Below are positions 26,271 to 35,846 of a stretch of DNA of 64,000 bases, one piece after another. The translations under genes were made by a program, and so were the position numbers. The stretch comes from Chitinophagaceae bacterium (GTDB lineage: Bacteria > Bacteroidota > Bacteroidia > Chitinophagales > Chitinophagaceae), in assembly GCA_025449935.1 (NCBI GenBank), contig JANWIJ010000045.1:40201-104200 (forward strand), in the 5' to 3' direction. A model generated the notes under the pieces. It was given only the letters and a program-made list of their open reading frames with translations, was not told the origin of the DNA and ran no database searches. Each line of letters opens with the position of its first letter. The stretch's first letter is position 1.

Positions 26271-27353
26271 TTAGGACAATGATATGCCGAACCTTGTTCC
26301 CAATTGTTCAAGGTCTTTACTTACAGCTTCCATCAGGGGAATCCCGTTGCTGATTCTTTGGGCTTCCATTTCCCGCTCAGGATCGCCGGGCACTAATACT
26401 TTTTCTTCACCCGGAATCGTTTTGCAGGAGCGAAAACCGTGGATCCAATGGTCCATGCTTTTTTTGAACTCATCTGCATGGCGGAAAGCATCTATCCGCA
26501 TAGCACCTAGAAAATGCCCGATTCCTTTTCCGGGCTGCAAAGCGGGCATCGGAACATAGGCAGGAAATGGTGGTACCCAGGGCGCGTAATTCGCCCCGCT
26601 TAATAACCCGGAAAAAATATCAACGATTGCTCCCAGTGCATATCCCTTATGAGAACCATGTTCCCGGTCACCACCAAGTGGCAATAAAGCTCCCCCATTT
26701 TTCAAAACATGAGCATCATTGGATGGATGGCCTTCCGCATCCTGCACCCAACCGTCCGGTGTTTGTAAGTTTTTACGTTGCAGGATTTCCAGTTTTCCAT
26801 TGGCTGCCGTAGTGGTGGAAAAATCAGCGACAAATGGGGGTTCCTTTCCGGCAGGAGCAGCTACGCAGACAGGGTTTGTTCCCAACATTTTGTCAATTGA
26901 AAAAGTTGGAACTACCAGCGGACTTGCATTGGTCATCGCCATACCGATCATATCATGTTCCAATGCCAGCATGGCATGATGTGCTGCAATACCAAAATGA
27001 TTACTGTTTTGAACACTAACCCAGCCTGTTCCCACCTGCTTTGCTTTTTCAATAGCTACCTGCATAGCAAATGGGGCAATCACCAACCCAAGACCGCTAT
27101 CTCCGTCCACGACAGCAGTTGATGCTGTTTCGTGAATCACTTTTATAGCGGGTGTTGCATTCACTCTTTTTACTTCCCATAGGCGAACATACCCGGTTAG
27201 TCTTGCCACACCATGAGAGTCGATACCCCGGAGGTCAGCGGACAACAACGAGCCGGCGGCAGTCCTTGCATGTTCCTCACTGCAACCGATCTTTTCGAAA
27301 ATAGTTTTTGTAAAATCAAAAAGCTGCTGGTAGGAAAATATATTTGCTGGCAT
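26271..27353 (-). CDS. Ldh family oxidoreductase (malate/L-lactate dehydrogenase type)
   Basis: NAD(P)-dependent 2-hydroxyacid or imine dehydrogenase of the YlbC/DpkA/MDH2 superfamily, about 360 residues. Hallmarks: LRGIDSHGVARLTGYV near residue 50, the catalytic-His region VQNSNHFGIAAHHAMLA near residue 118, GTNPVCVAAPAGKEPPFVADFSTT, and HKGYALGAIVDIFSGLLSGA. Substrate (malate, lactate, ureidoglycolate, sulfolactate) cannot be told. The Met at 27353 is preferred over the track Met two codons earlier. Confidence 0.88.
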   Translation of the reverse strand: MPANIFSYQQLFDFTKTIFEKIGCSEEHARTAAGSLLSADLRGIDSHGVARLTGYVRLWEVKRVNATPAIKVIHETASTAVVDGDSGLGLVIAPFAMQVAIEKAKQVGTGWVSVQNSNHFGIAAHHAMLALEHDMIGMAMTNASPLVVPTFSIDKMLGTNPVCVAAPAGKEPPFVADFSTTTAANGKLEILQRKNLQTPDGWVQDAEGHPSNDAHVLKNGGALLPLGGDREHGSHKGYALGAIVDIFSGLLSGANYAPWVPPFPAYVPMPALQPGKGIGHFLGAMRIDAFRHADEFKKSMDHWIHGFRSCKTIPGEEKVLVPGDPEREMEAQRISNGIPLMEAVSKDLEQLGTRFGISLS

Positions 27354-27371
27354 GCGCAAAGAAACAAATAA

Positions 27372-27399
27372 AAATGCCCCGGTAAAAATCGGGGCATTA
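27372..27399 (-). terminator. Rho-independent terminator after ssb
   Basis: On the minus strand AATGCCCCG, an A/T-rich loop and CGGGGCATT are followed by TTTATTTG. It lies between the ssb stop and the Ldh-family start. Confidence 0.8.
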
Positions 27400-27420
27400 T
27401 AAACAAAATCGCCTGGATCA

Positions 27421-27855
27421 TTAAAACGGTAAATCGTCTACCGGTTCTGTAATTTCATTTGCCGAAGGAACACTGCTCCCCGAAGCTGAACTTGCTGCCG
27501 CGGTGCCGGCCTGGTAAGAACCACTGGCGTTGTTGTCACTTTTTCCCCCTAATAACTGGACTTCTCTTACCCGGAGTGAAAGGGAAGAACCGGGAGTTCC
27601 GTCGTTACGCTGGAACGATCTTGCTTCCGGCTGGCCTTCTACATAGACCTGGGTTCCTTTTTGAAGATACGGGGCTACCGCAGTTCTGTCTGTCCAATAC
27701 GCACAATCCACCCAGGTAGTCTTTTCCTGGAGTGTGCCCTGGCTGTCCTTGTACTTTTCTGAATGTGCAACCGTGAAGTTGATAACATTTTTCCCATTTA
27801 CTGTGTTTACTACACAGTCTTTGCCTAAGCGTCCGATAACTTGCATTTTAATCAT
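27421..27855 (-). CDS. ssb: Single-stranded DNA-binding protein
   Basis: A 144-residue SSB: OB fold over residues 1-105 (MIKMQVIGRLGKDCVVNTVNG, VAHSEKYKDSQG, TTWVDCAYW, GTQVYVEGQPEARSFQ), then a Gly/Ser/Ala-rich tail ending in the acidic tip PVDDLPF that recruits partner proteins. The track starts at a TTG (27864); MIKMQVIG at 27855 is the usual Bacteroidota start. The gene has its own terminator, and a perfect 11-bp inverted repeat lies upstream. Confidence 0.95.
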   Translation of the reverse strand: MIKMQVIGRLGKDCVVNTVNGKNVINFTVAHSEKYKDSQGTLQEKTTWVDCAYWTDRTAVAPYLQKGTQVYVEGQPEARSFQRNDGTPGSSLSLRVREVQLLGGKSDNNASGSYQAGTAAASSASGSSVPSANEITEPVDDLPF

Positions 27856-27888
27856 AGTGCTCAAATTTTAATTGACGTATTATTTAAA

Positions 27889-27999
27889 TAACGAAGCGGC
27901 AAGTTAGCACTATTCCCGCGCCTATAAATGCGTACTGCTTGTTTTCGCTTACTGAATGACGGCTTGTGAATAAGTTGTGCGTACCTTACCGCTTCGTTA
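27889..27999. repeat. 11-bp perfect inverted repeat upstream of ssb
   Basis: TAACGAAGCGG at 27889-27899 and its exact reverse complement CCGCTTCGTTA at 27989-27999, 89 bases apart. The pair sits in the 236-base gap between the ssb start and the end of the M14 peptidase gene. It could be a paired operator, a long-range hairpin or a site of DNA rearrangement; nothing here decides. Confidence 0.6.
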
Positions 28000-28091
28000 C
28001 TGCTACTGGTGCAATATCGGTCACGCACAAGGCCCAACCCAAGGGAAAAACATCAATTGTGGGTGTTTTATAGCGGTAAAATAATCGTCAT

Positions 28092-30665
28092 TTATTCTGT
28101 TGTTCTCCCGCTTGCTGCATCAATGATCCGCCCAAAAAAGATAGCATTCATAAATAATTTGCTGCCTCCCAGCCAGAAGGCACGGAAGTTGGGATTATCT
28201 GCAATATTAATCACCCTGCCTGTTCCAACTGTGTTTACAATAACCGCGGCTGAATTCTTAATGGCATCCCCATTCTCCTTACTCACCCAACCACTTTGTA
28301 AGGGTTTATTACCATAATAATAAGGTGTAGCGTAGGGGTTTTTGCTTTTTTCCATAACCACACGGTTGGCTTTAAATAAACTTACTGTCTTTTGCTCATA
28401 ACCATAAGCTAACGGGTGTGCCAAATCAACATCAGCTCCAAAAATAGCTCCCTGAACCTGCTGTGCCCCGTCAATCTGTTCCCGGTCGGTGTAGGATAAT
28501 TTTTGCGTGCTGTCAACAGCTGCTTTTACTTTTTTAAATTTTACTTCACTGATTCCATTCTGTGCAGCCCAGCTGACAGCTTCTTCCGTCAGGATCAACG
28601 TGCCCCCGTTCTGCACCCATGTTTTTAATTTGTCCTTGTTGATTTCATTGTAGGTTCCACCCACCATGATCAACGTGTTATATTTATTCAAATCAACACG
28701 GTTAAAAATGTTGGGTTCCAGGTGAACTGCTGGGATATTCATCCGCTGGTCCAGCAGATGCCATACTTCCCCTGCATCCGTTGCATTTACACCCGGCCCC
28801 GTTATCATGGCCAGCGATGGCCTGGTTATATTGACAAACCGGCTACTTCCAAGATCCACACCAGACACAGCAGCCCCGCTTTGAACGGCATCAATGGAAA
28901 CAGCATATTTATTGGCTATGTTTTGCATCATGTTTTTCAACTGCACCGCATCTACCGATTGCATTTGAACGGGGATCATGATCGTTCCCCGCCTGAAATC
29001 TTTTGTACGCCCTTCAATGACGGTTGCAAAATTTCCCGTGGCAACTTTGGCATAAAGTCCTTTCTCCAATATTTCGTACAACGCACCGGGTGCCAACAAC
29101 TCCTCCCATTGGATCAGGTATGCATAGGCAGGACTATTGCCCATCACGGTAATTTTTGGTATGGCTGTCACCAGTTCATTACCCAAACCAGCCTGGCCCA
29201 GTTGTGAAGCCCCTAACTCGTCAGCATTTATTCCAAAGGCCAGCGGCATGGTCCAGGAAGTAATATCATAAAACAAACTGTCCTTATATTCTGCAGTTTT
29301 TGAGAAAATAGTTTTGATCAGTTTATACTGTGGTTGGTTCAGGGGGACAATCCAGGAAGACTGCGGATCGTACGTATTGCCTGAAAGCGTTAGCCCATTT
29401 TTAAAAGAATAAATTTTTATACGGTGCCGGCCGAGCATGGTTACAAATTCATCCAGGGTCTTATCATCGTCCTTTTTCCCTATTACATATCCTCTCAGCG
29501 GATCAGCAGCGGCTTCGGCAACGGCTGTCTTATAAAATTCCCTTTGCCAGTTGAGAAATTCCTTCCGTAAGACTTTGGCTCCTTCCAGCGTGGAAAGCGC
29601 AGTGACAAACTGGTTACGAATGGTAAATGGAAAGCTTAGCAAGCCATTATTCGTTTGTTGAAGGTGACCTCTTGATGAGGCCTGTTCAAACAAAATTCCG
29701 ATGGCACCGTTTATATCCGGGTAAGTAGAGCCTTTCCCATAATAAAAATCATCATAAGCTTCTTTCGTAAAGTATAATGAGCCGATACGATCTAAGAACC
29801 GGGCATGAAATTTTCCCAGCTTAGCCGTTAATTCCTGGTTCCGGGCGGGCGTCAGCGGGTTCACCCTGGAGGGAACGCCCGGTTGAAAAAAGAAAGTAGC
29901 ATTACTGCCCTGCTCATGGTGGTCCGTTAAAATATTTGGTTGCCATTGATGAAACCATTTCAAACGATTTTGACTTTCGACATGGACAGCCGGCAACCAG
30001 TCGCGGTTCAGATCGAACCAGTAATGGTTGAACCGTCCCCCAGGCCATACCTCGTTAAATTCCCTTGAATTAGGATCACTGACCAGGTTCTTGCTTTTAT
30101 GCTGGTTCGCCCAGGTAGAGAAACGTTGCAGCCCATCGGGGTTGAAGGAAGGATCGAAGAGAATCACAACATTTTCCAGCAACTCATCAATTTGCTTTCC
30201 CCGGGCTGCAGCCAGGTAATAGGCACTCACTAAAGATGCATTCGCCCCACTGGGCTCGTTGCCATGGATCGAATGCCCAATCCACACCACGACAGGCATA
30301 TCGTCAACATTCACAGAAGCAGATTGTGACGGGTCCGCCAGTTTTAGGTGCTGCAGTCTTATTTCTTCTAACCGCTGATGATTTTTCGGTGAGGTAATGA
30401 TGAGCAACAACTGCGGGCGATTTTCATAAGTAAGTCCCATCGTTTCGAGTTTCACCCGGCCGGGTGCGGCTGCGGCCACCGCCTTCATATAATTGACCAG
30501 CCGGTCATGCGTCACATGCCATTCCCCTACCTCGTGGTAAATAATATCTTTTGGTTTTGGTATCGCTGGATCATACGAAACGGAATCAGGCAGGAAATAA
30601 GAGATATCCTGTGCGTGTAATGAATATTGCAATACTAATAAGGAAAGCAGCAGCAGTTTTTTCAT
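28092..30665 (-). CDS. M14 family zinc carboxypeptidase-like metallopeptidase, 857 aa
   Basis: Exported M14 peptidase with signal peptide MKKLLLLSLLVLQYSLHA. The catalytic domain lies at about residues 40-360: first zinc ligands in VWIGHSIHGNEPSGANAS, substrate-Arg/Asn region FDLNRDWLPAVH, the third zinc His in LTDHHEQGSNATFF and the acidic end near GAIGILFEQASSRG. The remaining ~490 residues include a DJ-1/ThuA-like stretch (NTLIMVGGTYNEINKDKLKTWVQNGGTLILTEEA), as in large Bacteroidota M14 proteins. Likely digests peptides outside the cytoplasm. Confidence 0.9.
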   Translation of the reverse strand: MKKLLLLSLLVLQYSLHAQDISYFLPDSVSYDPAIPKPKDIIYHEVGEWHVTHDRLVNYMKAVAAAAPGRVKLETMGLTYENRPQLLLIITSPKNHQRLEEIRLQHLKLADPSQSASVNVDDMPVVVWIGHSIHGNEPSGANASLVSAYYLAAARGKQIDELLENVVILFDPSFNPDGLQRFSTWANQHKSKNLVSDPNSREFNEVWPGGRFNHYWFDLNRDWLPAVHVESQNRLKWFHQWQPNILTDHHEQGSNATFFFQPGVPSRVNPLTPARNQELTAKLGKFHARFLDRIGSLYFTKEAYDDFYYGKGSTYPDINGAIGILFEQASSRGHLQQTNNGLLSFPFTIRNQFVTALSTLEGAKVLRKEFLNWQREFYKTAVAEAAADPLRGYVIGKKDDDKTLDEFVTMLGRHRIKIYSFKNGLTLSGNTYDPQSSWIVPLNQPQYKLIKTIFSKTAEYKDSLFYDITSWTMPLAFGINADELGASQLGQAGLGNELVTAIPKITVMGNSPAYAYLIQWEELLAPGALYEILEKGLYAKVATGNFATVIEGRTKDFRRGTIMIPVQMQSVDAVQLKNMMQNIANKYAVSIDAVQSGAAVSGVDLGSSRFVNITRPSLAMITGPGVNATDAGEVWHLLDQRMNIPAVHLEPNIFNRVDLNKYNTLIMVGGTYNEINKDKLKTWVQNGGTLILTEEAVSWAAQNGISEVKFKKVKAAVDSTQKLSYTDREQIDGAQQVQGAIFGADVDLAHPLAYGYEQKTVSLFKANRVVMEKSKNPYATPYYYGNKPLQSGWVSKENGDAIKNSAAVIVNTVGTGRVINIADNPNFRAFWLGGSKLFMNAIFFGRIIDAASGRTTE

Positions 30666-30813
30666 GATGGTTGTATGAGCATGGAAATTACGGAATCAGG
30701 ACCAATCGGGTCGCAGACACTTTATGATGAACACCAGGTTGTCCAATCACAGAAGAATGATCCGGTAAAAAGTAAAACAGGAAATCCAGATTTCCCATTT
30801 CGGCGGGGCTTCC

Positions 30814-30821
30814 TATTTTTG
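30814..30821 (+). promoter_or_regulatory. -7 promoter element TATTTTTG
   Basis: Perfect TAnnTTTG, 12 bases before the ATG at 30834. A TTTC about 19-20 bases upstream may act as a weak -33 box. Confidence 0.55.
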
Positions 30822-30833
30822 TAAAAACGACCG

Positions 30834-31568
30834 ATGAAAAGAAACTTCAGCATTTTTTGTATCCCTATTGCCGCTCTTTTTTGGCTGGGCTCCTGTAAGA
30901 AAAACGGTGGAGACTCAACTTATATGAAAGCAACAATTAACGGGGTTGCCTGGAAAGCAGGGAGTGTAAATGTTACCACCGTGCCCGGCCCGGGGGGCAC
31001 CGAGCCTGCAATTATCACCGGTTACCTCAACAACGAAATCATTTCGGTACGACTGACGAATCTTGCACCGGGCGCTTATCCTTTTAAAGAAAGCCGGATC
31101 AACCCGGTTGTACTGGTAAGTTTTACTGTTGAATATTTTGAATCCTCCCAACTGGTAAAATGGTCAACCGGTACAGAAATGAATGTCAGTGGTTTTAACC
31201 TTGAAGCCTCGCCGGATGGAATTAACTGGAGCCTGGTTTCTTCAACGGGTCCAACGGGATCGGGTAGCAACTACCAGGTAGTTATCGATAATAACTTTCC
31301 GTTGAATTCAAATTCATATTATCGTTTGAAGGTTATTGATACCAATGGCAGTTTTGCTTATTCACAGGTACGGGTGATCTCTGGAAGTTATCCCGCTTAT
31401 TATACCCCACCAGGGGGTTTAGAACGACGGGGTTATGATGGTGTTTTAGAGATCATTTCGGCAGATCTCAATAGCCAGACTGTTTCCGGCCGGTTCAGTT
31501 TTAAAGCAAAAACAGCAGCTGGCCAGGTATATACCATAGCCAGTGGAGAATTTAGGGCAAGTTATTGA
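30834..31568 (+). CDS. DUF6252-like lipoprotein with inserted FnIII-like segment
   Basis: A 244-residue lipoprotein: signal peptide ending FWLGSC (Cys 21). Residues 28-90 look like the first half of DUF6252 (MKATINGVAWKAGSVN ... LAPGAYPFKES) and residues 205-244 like its last strands (LEIISADLNSQTVSGRFSF ... YTIASGEF). Between them lies a segment of about 90 residues (LVKWSTGTEMNVSGFNLEASPDG ... NSYYRLKVIDTNGSFAYSQ) of the fibronectin type III-like kind common in secreted Bacteroidota proteins. Function unknown; surface or periplasmic lipoprotein. Confidence 0.72.
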   Translation: MKRNFSIFCIPIAALFWLGSCKKNGGDSTYMKATINGVAWKAGSVNVTTVPGPGGTEPAIITGYLNNEIISVRLTNLAPGAYPFKESRINPVVLVSFTVEYFESSQLVKWSTGTEMNVSGFNLEASPDGINWSLVSSTGPTGSGSNYQVVIDNNFPLNSNSYYRLKVIDTNGSFAYSQVRVISGSYPAYYTPPGGLERRGYDGVLEIISADLNSQTVSGRFSFKAKTAAGQVYTIASGEFRASY

Positions 31569-31632
31569 TTGTTTGCGGCTTACTTATATTGACAAGTCCC
31601 ATTTAGCTCATTTTTAACCCATTTTTTAATTG

Positions 31633-31640
31633 TATATTTG
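31633..31640 (+). promoter_or_regulatory. -7 promoter element TATATTTG for mnmA
   Basis: Perfect TAnnTTTG. The track TTG start (31638) falls inside it, so the ATG at 31695 is the real start. Confidence 0.65.
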
Positions 31641-31694
31641 CGGCTTGCCCGAAAAATCCAGGAGGTATCCGGACTAAGGAGCTTTAATTTAATT

Positions 31695-32801
31695 ATGAGT
31701 CGTAAAGGAAAAGTGCTGGTGGCAATGAGCGGTGGTATTGATAGTACCATTACTGCCCTGATGCTGCATGATGAAGGCTACGAAGTGGTGGGGATCACCA
31801 TGAAAACATGGGACTATAGCAGCAGCGGTGGCGGCAAAAAAGAAACCGGTTGCTGCAACGTGGATTCCTTTAATGATGCCCGGCAGGCAGCTGTTGAACA
31901 TGGCTTTGCCCATTACATTTTAGATATCAGGGAAGAGTTCGGCGATTTTGTGATTGAGAATTTTGTGGATGAATACCTGGCCGGGAGAACACCCAACCCC
32001 TGTGTGCTTTGCAATACACATATCAAGTGGAGAGCATTGCTGAAAAGAGCTGATGCCCTGGGTTGCGAATTCATTGCAACCGGCCACTATGCCAAAATCC
32101 GTCAGCATGATAACGGGCGCTTTGTAGTAAGCAAAGCTATTGATGATACCAAGGACCAGAGTTATGTACTGTGGGGATTACAGCAGGATTTGCTTAGCCG
32201 CACATTATTGCCGTTGGCCCCTTACCGTAAAACAGAGATCCGGCAAATGGCTTTGGATTATGGTTATCCTGAACTGGCAAAAAAAAGCGAGAGTTATGAA
32301 ATCTGTTTTGTTCCCGATAATGACTACCGTGGTTTTTTGAAACGCCGGGTAGAAGGACTCGAAGAAAAAGTTGCCGGTGGAAATTTCGTTGACAAAGACG
32401 GGAATATCCTGGGACAACATAAAGGCTATCCATTTTATACTATCGGTCAAAGGAAAGGCCTCGACATGGCCTTTGGAAAACCTGTTTTTGTCACTAAAAT
32501 TGATCCCGACAATAATACGGTGATGCTGGGTGACGAAGAAGACCTTGACCAGAATGAAATGATTGTCGGCAAGCTGAACCTGGTAAAATATGATCGTATT
32601 ACACCTGGCATGGAAGCGGTAACAAAAATCCGTTACAAAGACAAAGGAAGTCTTTCGAATATCTACCCTGAAAATGGAACCGTGAAAGTTCGTTTCTACG
32701 AAAACGCCAAAGGCATAGCCCCCGGCCAAAGCGCGGTATTTTATGAAGGAGATGACGTAATTGGCGGAGGCATTATTCAATCAGGAGTTCTGCTTCCTTA
32801 A
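31695..32801 (+). CDS. mnmA: tRNA-specific 2-thiouridylase
   Basis: Inserts sulfur at C2 of wobble uridine 34 in Lys, Glu and Gln tRNAs, using ATP and a persulfide relay. 368 residues. The PP-loop is VAMSGGIDSTITALML near residue 10; the two catalytic Cys are in PNPCVLCNTHIKWR (near 100) and SYEICFVPDNDYRGF (near 200); ATGHYAKI lies between. The C-terminal beta barrel begins near YTIGQRKGLDMAFG. Single gene with its own promoter. Confidence 0.95.
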   Translation: MSRKGKVLVAMSGGIDSTITALMLHDEGYEVVGITMKTWDYSSSGGGKKETGCCNVDSFNDARQAAVEHGFAHYILDIREEFGDFVIENFVDEYLAGRTPNPCVLCNTHIKWRALLKRADALGCEFIATGHYAKIRQHDNGRFVVSKAIDDTKDQSYVLWGLQQDLLSRTLLPLAPYRKTEIRQMALDYGYPELAKKSESYEICFVPDNDYRGFLKRRVEGLEEKVAGGNFVDKDGNILGQHKGYPFYTIGQRKGLDMAFGKPVFVTKIDPDNNTVMLGDEEDLDQNEMIVGKLNLVKYDRITPGMEAVTKIRYKDKGSLSNIYPENGTVKVRFYENAKGIAPGQSAVFYEGDDVIGGGIIQSGVLLP

Positions 32802-33016
32802 CCAGGAGTTTCCCCCGTCAGAAACCTGTATTAGCATTCACCAAGGTTCATTGATTACCGGCTGGTTTTCAGGCAATAAAGCCTAAAAAGCTGCGTTTTA
32901 AAGCCGGGAGTTATTATTCCCCGTTTTTTGTTTGTAGTTTTAAGCAGCCATGAACCCGTGAGAATAGTCTTAAACTCAACAAAAACTTTGTATCCGTGAA
33001 CTTAGAAAAACCTCTT

Positions 33017-33787
33017 ATGAGATTCTTTTCAATTCCCCGTTTCGGCCTTTTGGCCCTTTTTGTTTCTGCCCTTTTTTCCTGTAATGAAAAAGAAGAATTC
33101 ACCTCTGAAGCGTTGCAGGATTATATGCCCCTCGCTGTGGGGAAATTTATCAGTTACCGGCTCGACTCCATGGTCTTTACCAACTTTGGAAGAAACACAG
33201 AAATACACTCCTACCAGGAGAAACATGTAATCGACGCTGAAATTACCGATAACCTTGGCAATACAAGTTACCGGGTAAATGTTTTCCAGAGAGATTCCGC
33301 AGGTCTGCAATCCTGGCAACCCACCACGACCACTTATTTTATTACTCCCTTTTCCGACCAGGTAGAAGTGGTGTATGATAATCTCCGGTTCATTTCCATG
33401 CATTTACCGCTGAAGGATGGTTACAGCTGGAAAGGAAATAAATACCTGTCTAATAACCCCTACGAAACATTGTTTACGTTTAGTAACGATGACAATATGA
33501 TTGACTGGGATTATTATTATGACGGGGCTCCCTCCACTTTCAGTTACCGGGGGAATAATTATTCAGAGGTCTTCACAGTAGAGCAGGCCGATGAGTCCTA
33601 TAATGTTCCTATTACTGATCCCAATGCTTATGCCGCACGGTCAAGATCTGTAGAAAAATATTCAAAAAATACGGGCCTCATCTACAAGCAATACGAATTA
33701 TGGGAATACCAGCCTAACCCGGGTGGTCCCGGTGGTCCCTACAAAACAGGCTTTGGCATTACCATGTGGATGATTGATCACAACTAA
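33017..33787 (+). CDS. Lipoprotein of unknown function
   Basis: A 256-residue lipoprotein with signal MRFFSIPRFGLLALFVSALFSC (Cys 22) and a beta-rich body (DYMPLAVGKFISYRLDS, VIDAEITDNLGNTSYRVNVF), ending in a Pro/Gly-rich stretch and TGFGITMWMIDHN. The pattern 'xYxPLxVGxxxxYxLDS' is common to uncharacterised Bacteroidota lipoproteins. The track GTG start (32996) adds seven residues before the natural signal peptide; the ATG at 33017 is preferred. The S8 peptidase gene follows with its own promoter. Confidence 0.72.
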   Translation: MRFFSIPRFGLLALFVSALFSCNEKEEFTSEALQDYMPLAVGKFISYRLDSMVFTNFGRNTEIHSYQEKHVIDAEITDNLGNTSYRVNVFQRDSAGLQSWQPTTTTYFITPFSDQVEVVYDNLRFISMHLPLKDGYSWKGNKYLSNNPYETLFTFSNDDNMIDWDYYYDGAPSTFSYRGNNYSEVFTVEQADESYNVPITDPNAYAARSRSVEKYSKNTGLIYKQYELWEYQPNPGGPGGPYKTGFGITMWMIDHN

Positions 33788-33804
33788 AACATCGATATAA
33801 TCCG

Positions 33805-33812
33805 TAAATTTG
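33805..33812 (+). promoter_or_regulatory. -7 promoter element TAAATTTG for the S8 peptidase
   Basis: Perfect TAnnTTTG, 24 bases before ATG 33837. It overlaps the track start at 33810, ruling that start out. Confidence 0.6.
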
Positions 33813-33836
33813 AAGGATGGCCCAAAGCCTGTATCG

Positions 33837-35846
33837 ATGAAAAAACAATTACTCTTCCTCTTTTTGCTCAGCGTGCTTACCTGTGAATTGCAGGCCCAGT
33901 TTACCCGTTATGTAGTCAGGCTAAAAAATAAGGGAGGAACGCCTTTTACTTTTTCCAATCCGCAGGCTTACCTGGCCCAGCGATCTATTGACAGAAGAAC
34001 AAGGTATGGGATTGTCATAGACAGTACCGACCTGCCCGTTACACCATCTTATATTACCCAGATCAGTAATGTACCAAACGTAACTATCCTGAACGTTTCC
34101 AAATGGCTGAATTCTGTATCAATACTAACATCGGATGCCGGTGCTGTTACCACCATCAGCGGTTTTGCATTTGTTCAAAGCGTATCCGGTCTCGCGGCAA
34201 GACCAGACGCCGGTGGACAAACAATGCGCAATAAGTTTGCAACCGAGGAAATTATTGGTCCCCTGCCGCTCCCGGAGCGAACAGAAGATATAAATGCTGA
34301 CTTTTTCAATTATGGCACCGGGTCATACAACGAGATTCATCTTCACCAGGGAGAGTTCCTCCATAATATCGGGTTGCGTGGTCAGGGAATGCAGGTGGCT
34401 GTACTGGATGGGGGATTCCAGAACTATACAACACTGGATGCATTTGACAGCGTAAATACAAACGGGCAAATTCTTAGCACCTGGGATTTTGTTTCACGGC
34501 ATGCAAGTGTTGCAGAAGATCACCCGCACGGGATGCAATGTCTGTCAACAATAGCCGCTAATATACCGGGTCAGTTTATTGGCAAGGCCCCTAAGGCAAG
34601 TTTTCATTTATTCCGCACCGAAGATGTAGCTTCTGAATATCCCATTGAAGAACATAACTGGGTATGTGGTGCAGAGAGAGCGGATAGCATCGGGTCGGAT
34701 ATTATCAGCTCTTCACTTGGCTACTTTGATTTTGATAACCCTGTATTTAATTACACATACGCCAATATGAATGGCAATACCACGATGGCTGCCATCGGTG
34801 CGGATCTCGCCGCAAAGAAAGGATTGATTGTTTTTAATTCTGTGGGCAATGAAGGGGGAAGCAGCTGGCATTTCCTGGCTACCCCGTCTGACGGTGACAG
34901 TGTAGTTGCTGTCGGTGCAGTAAGTGTCTTAGGAACTGTCGGCGGGTTTTCAAGTTATGGACCTTCGGCAGACGGTCAGGTTAAACCAGATATGGCATCT
35001 GTCGGTGTTGCCGCTATGATACAAACCACCAGCAATACAGTTGCTACAGGTAATGGAACTTCCTTTGCCTGCCCGAATATGGCGGGCCTGGGCACCTGCC
35101 TTTGGCAGGGATTCCCTGAATACAATAATATAAAAATCATCCGGGCCCTGCAGCTGGCCGGGCATAAGTCTGCGGCTCCCGATGACCGGGTGGGCTATGG
35201 TATTCCGAATATGAAAACGGCATTTTCTATCCTCTTGGCTGAGTATGCTACTTCTTCATCGTCGGTAACCGGTTGCCGGGTAACTGTTAGCTGGAACAGT
35301 AAAGACATTGCTGCGATGAAATATGAAATTGAAAGAAAAGCTCCGGGCGAAACAGGTTTTACAAAAATCGGGGAGCTCAGCCCGCAGGCGGGAGTATTAT
35401 TAGCGAACAGGAGTTACCAGTTCAATAACGATCTTACCAGCGGGTCAACAGGTATCTTTTCTTATCGAATCCGCCAGATAATTGATACGACTGCCGCAGG
35501 TTTTTATGCCGCTTATATAGATACCACCACCATAAATATATCAACCGGCTGTATTGTAACCGGCACCCCCAACCCTGATCCAACTAAAGAAATGGTATTG
35601 GTTCAGCCAAACCCTGTATCCGGAAGTAATGTTACACTGGTTGTTGAAACACCTTATGCGATTGACCGCATGCCTGTTGCAATACATGATGGAAAAGGAA
35701 GACTGGTGATGCAGCTAAACTTCACTAAGGGAACCGGTAAAAAAACATTTGATCTCAATATCAGCAGGCTGTCAAAGGGGAAATATTATATCACCGTCTA
35801 TAACAGTCAAAAATCAATTGGCACCGCAGAACTGATCCGGTTATAG
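33837..35846 (+). CDS. Secreted S8 (subtilisin-type) serine peptidase with T9SS sorting region
   Basis: A 669-residue secreted protease. Signal peptide MKKQLLFLFLLSVLTCELQAQ, then a propeptide-like region (RYVVRLKNKGGTPFTF). The triad is visible: Asp in MQVAVLDGGFQNY, His in DHPHGMQCLSTIA, Ser in GNGTSFACPNMAGLG; the oxyanion Asn is in FNSVGNEGG. After a beta module, the last 80 residues form a type A sorting domain (VLVQPNPVSGSNVTL ... LSKGKYYITVYNSQKSIGTAELIRL) that directs passage through the type IX secretion system. The 3' end overlaps the convergent methyltransferase gene by 6 bases. Confidence 0.92.
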   Translation: MKKQLLFLFLLSVLTCELQAQFTRYVVRLKNKGGTPFTFSNPQAYLAQRSIDRRTRYGIVIDSTDLPVTPSYITQISNVPNVTILNVSKWLNSVSILTSDAGAVTTISGFAFVQSVSGLAARPDAGGQTMRNKFATEEIIGPLPLPERTEDINADFFNYGTGSYNEIHLHQGEFLHNIGLRGQGMQVAVLDGGFQNYTTLDAFDSVNTNGQILSTWDFVSRHASVAEDHPHGMQCLSTIAANIPGQFIGKAPKASFHLFRTEDVASEYPIEEHNWVCGAERADSIGSDIISSSLGYFDFDNPVFNYTYANMNGNTTMAAIGADLAAKKGLIVFNSVGNEGGSSWHFLATPSDGDSVVAVGAVSVLGTVGGFSSYGPSADGQVKPDMASVGVAAMIQTTSNTVATGNGTSFACPNMAGLGTCLWQGFPEYNNIKIIRALQLAGHKSAAPDDRVGYGIPNMKTAFSILLAEYATSSSSVTGCRVTVSWNSKDIAAMKYEIERKAPGETGFTKIGELSPQAGVLLANRSYQFNNDLTSGSTGIFSYRIRQIIDTTAAGFYAAYIDTTTINISTGCIVTGTPNPDPTKEMVLVQPNPVSGSNVTLVVETPYAIDRMPVAIHDGKGRLVMQLNFTKGTGKKTFDLNISRLSKGKYYITVYNSQKSIGTAELIRL

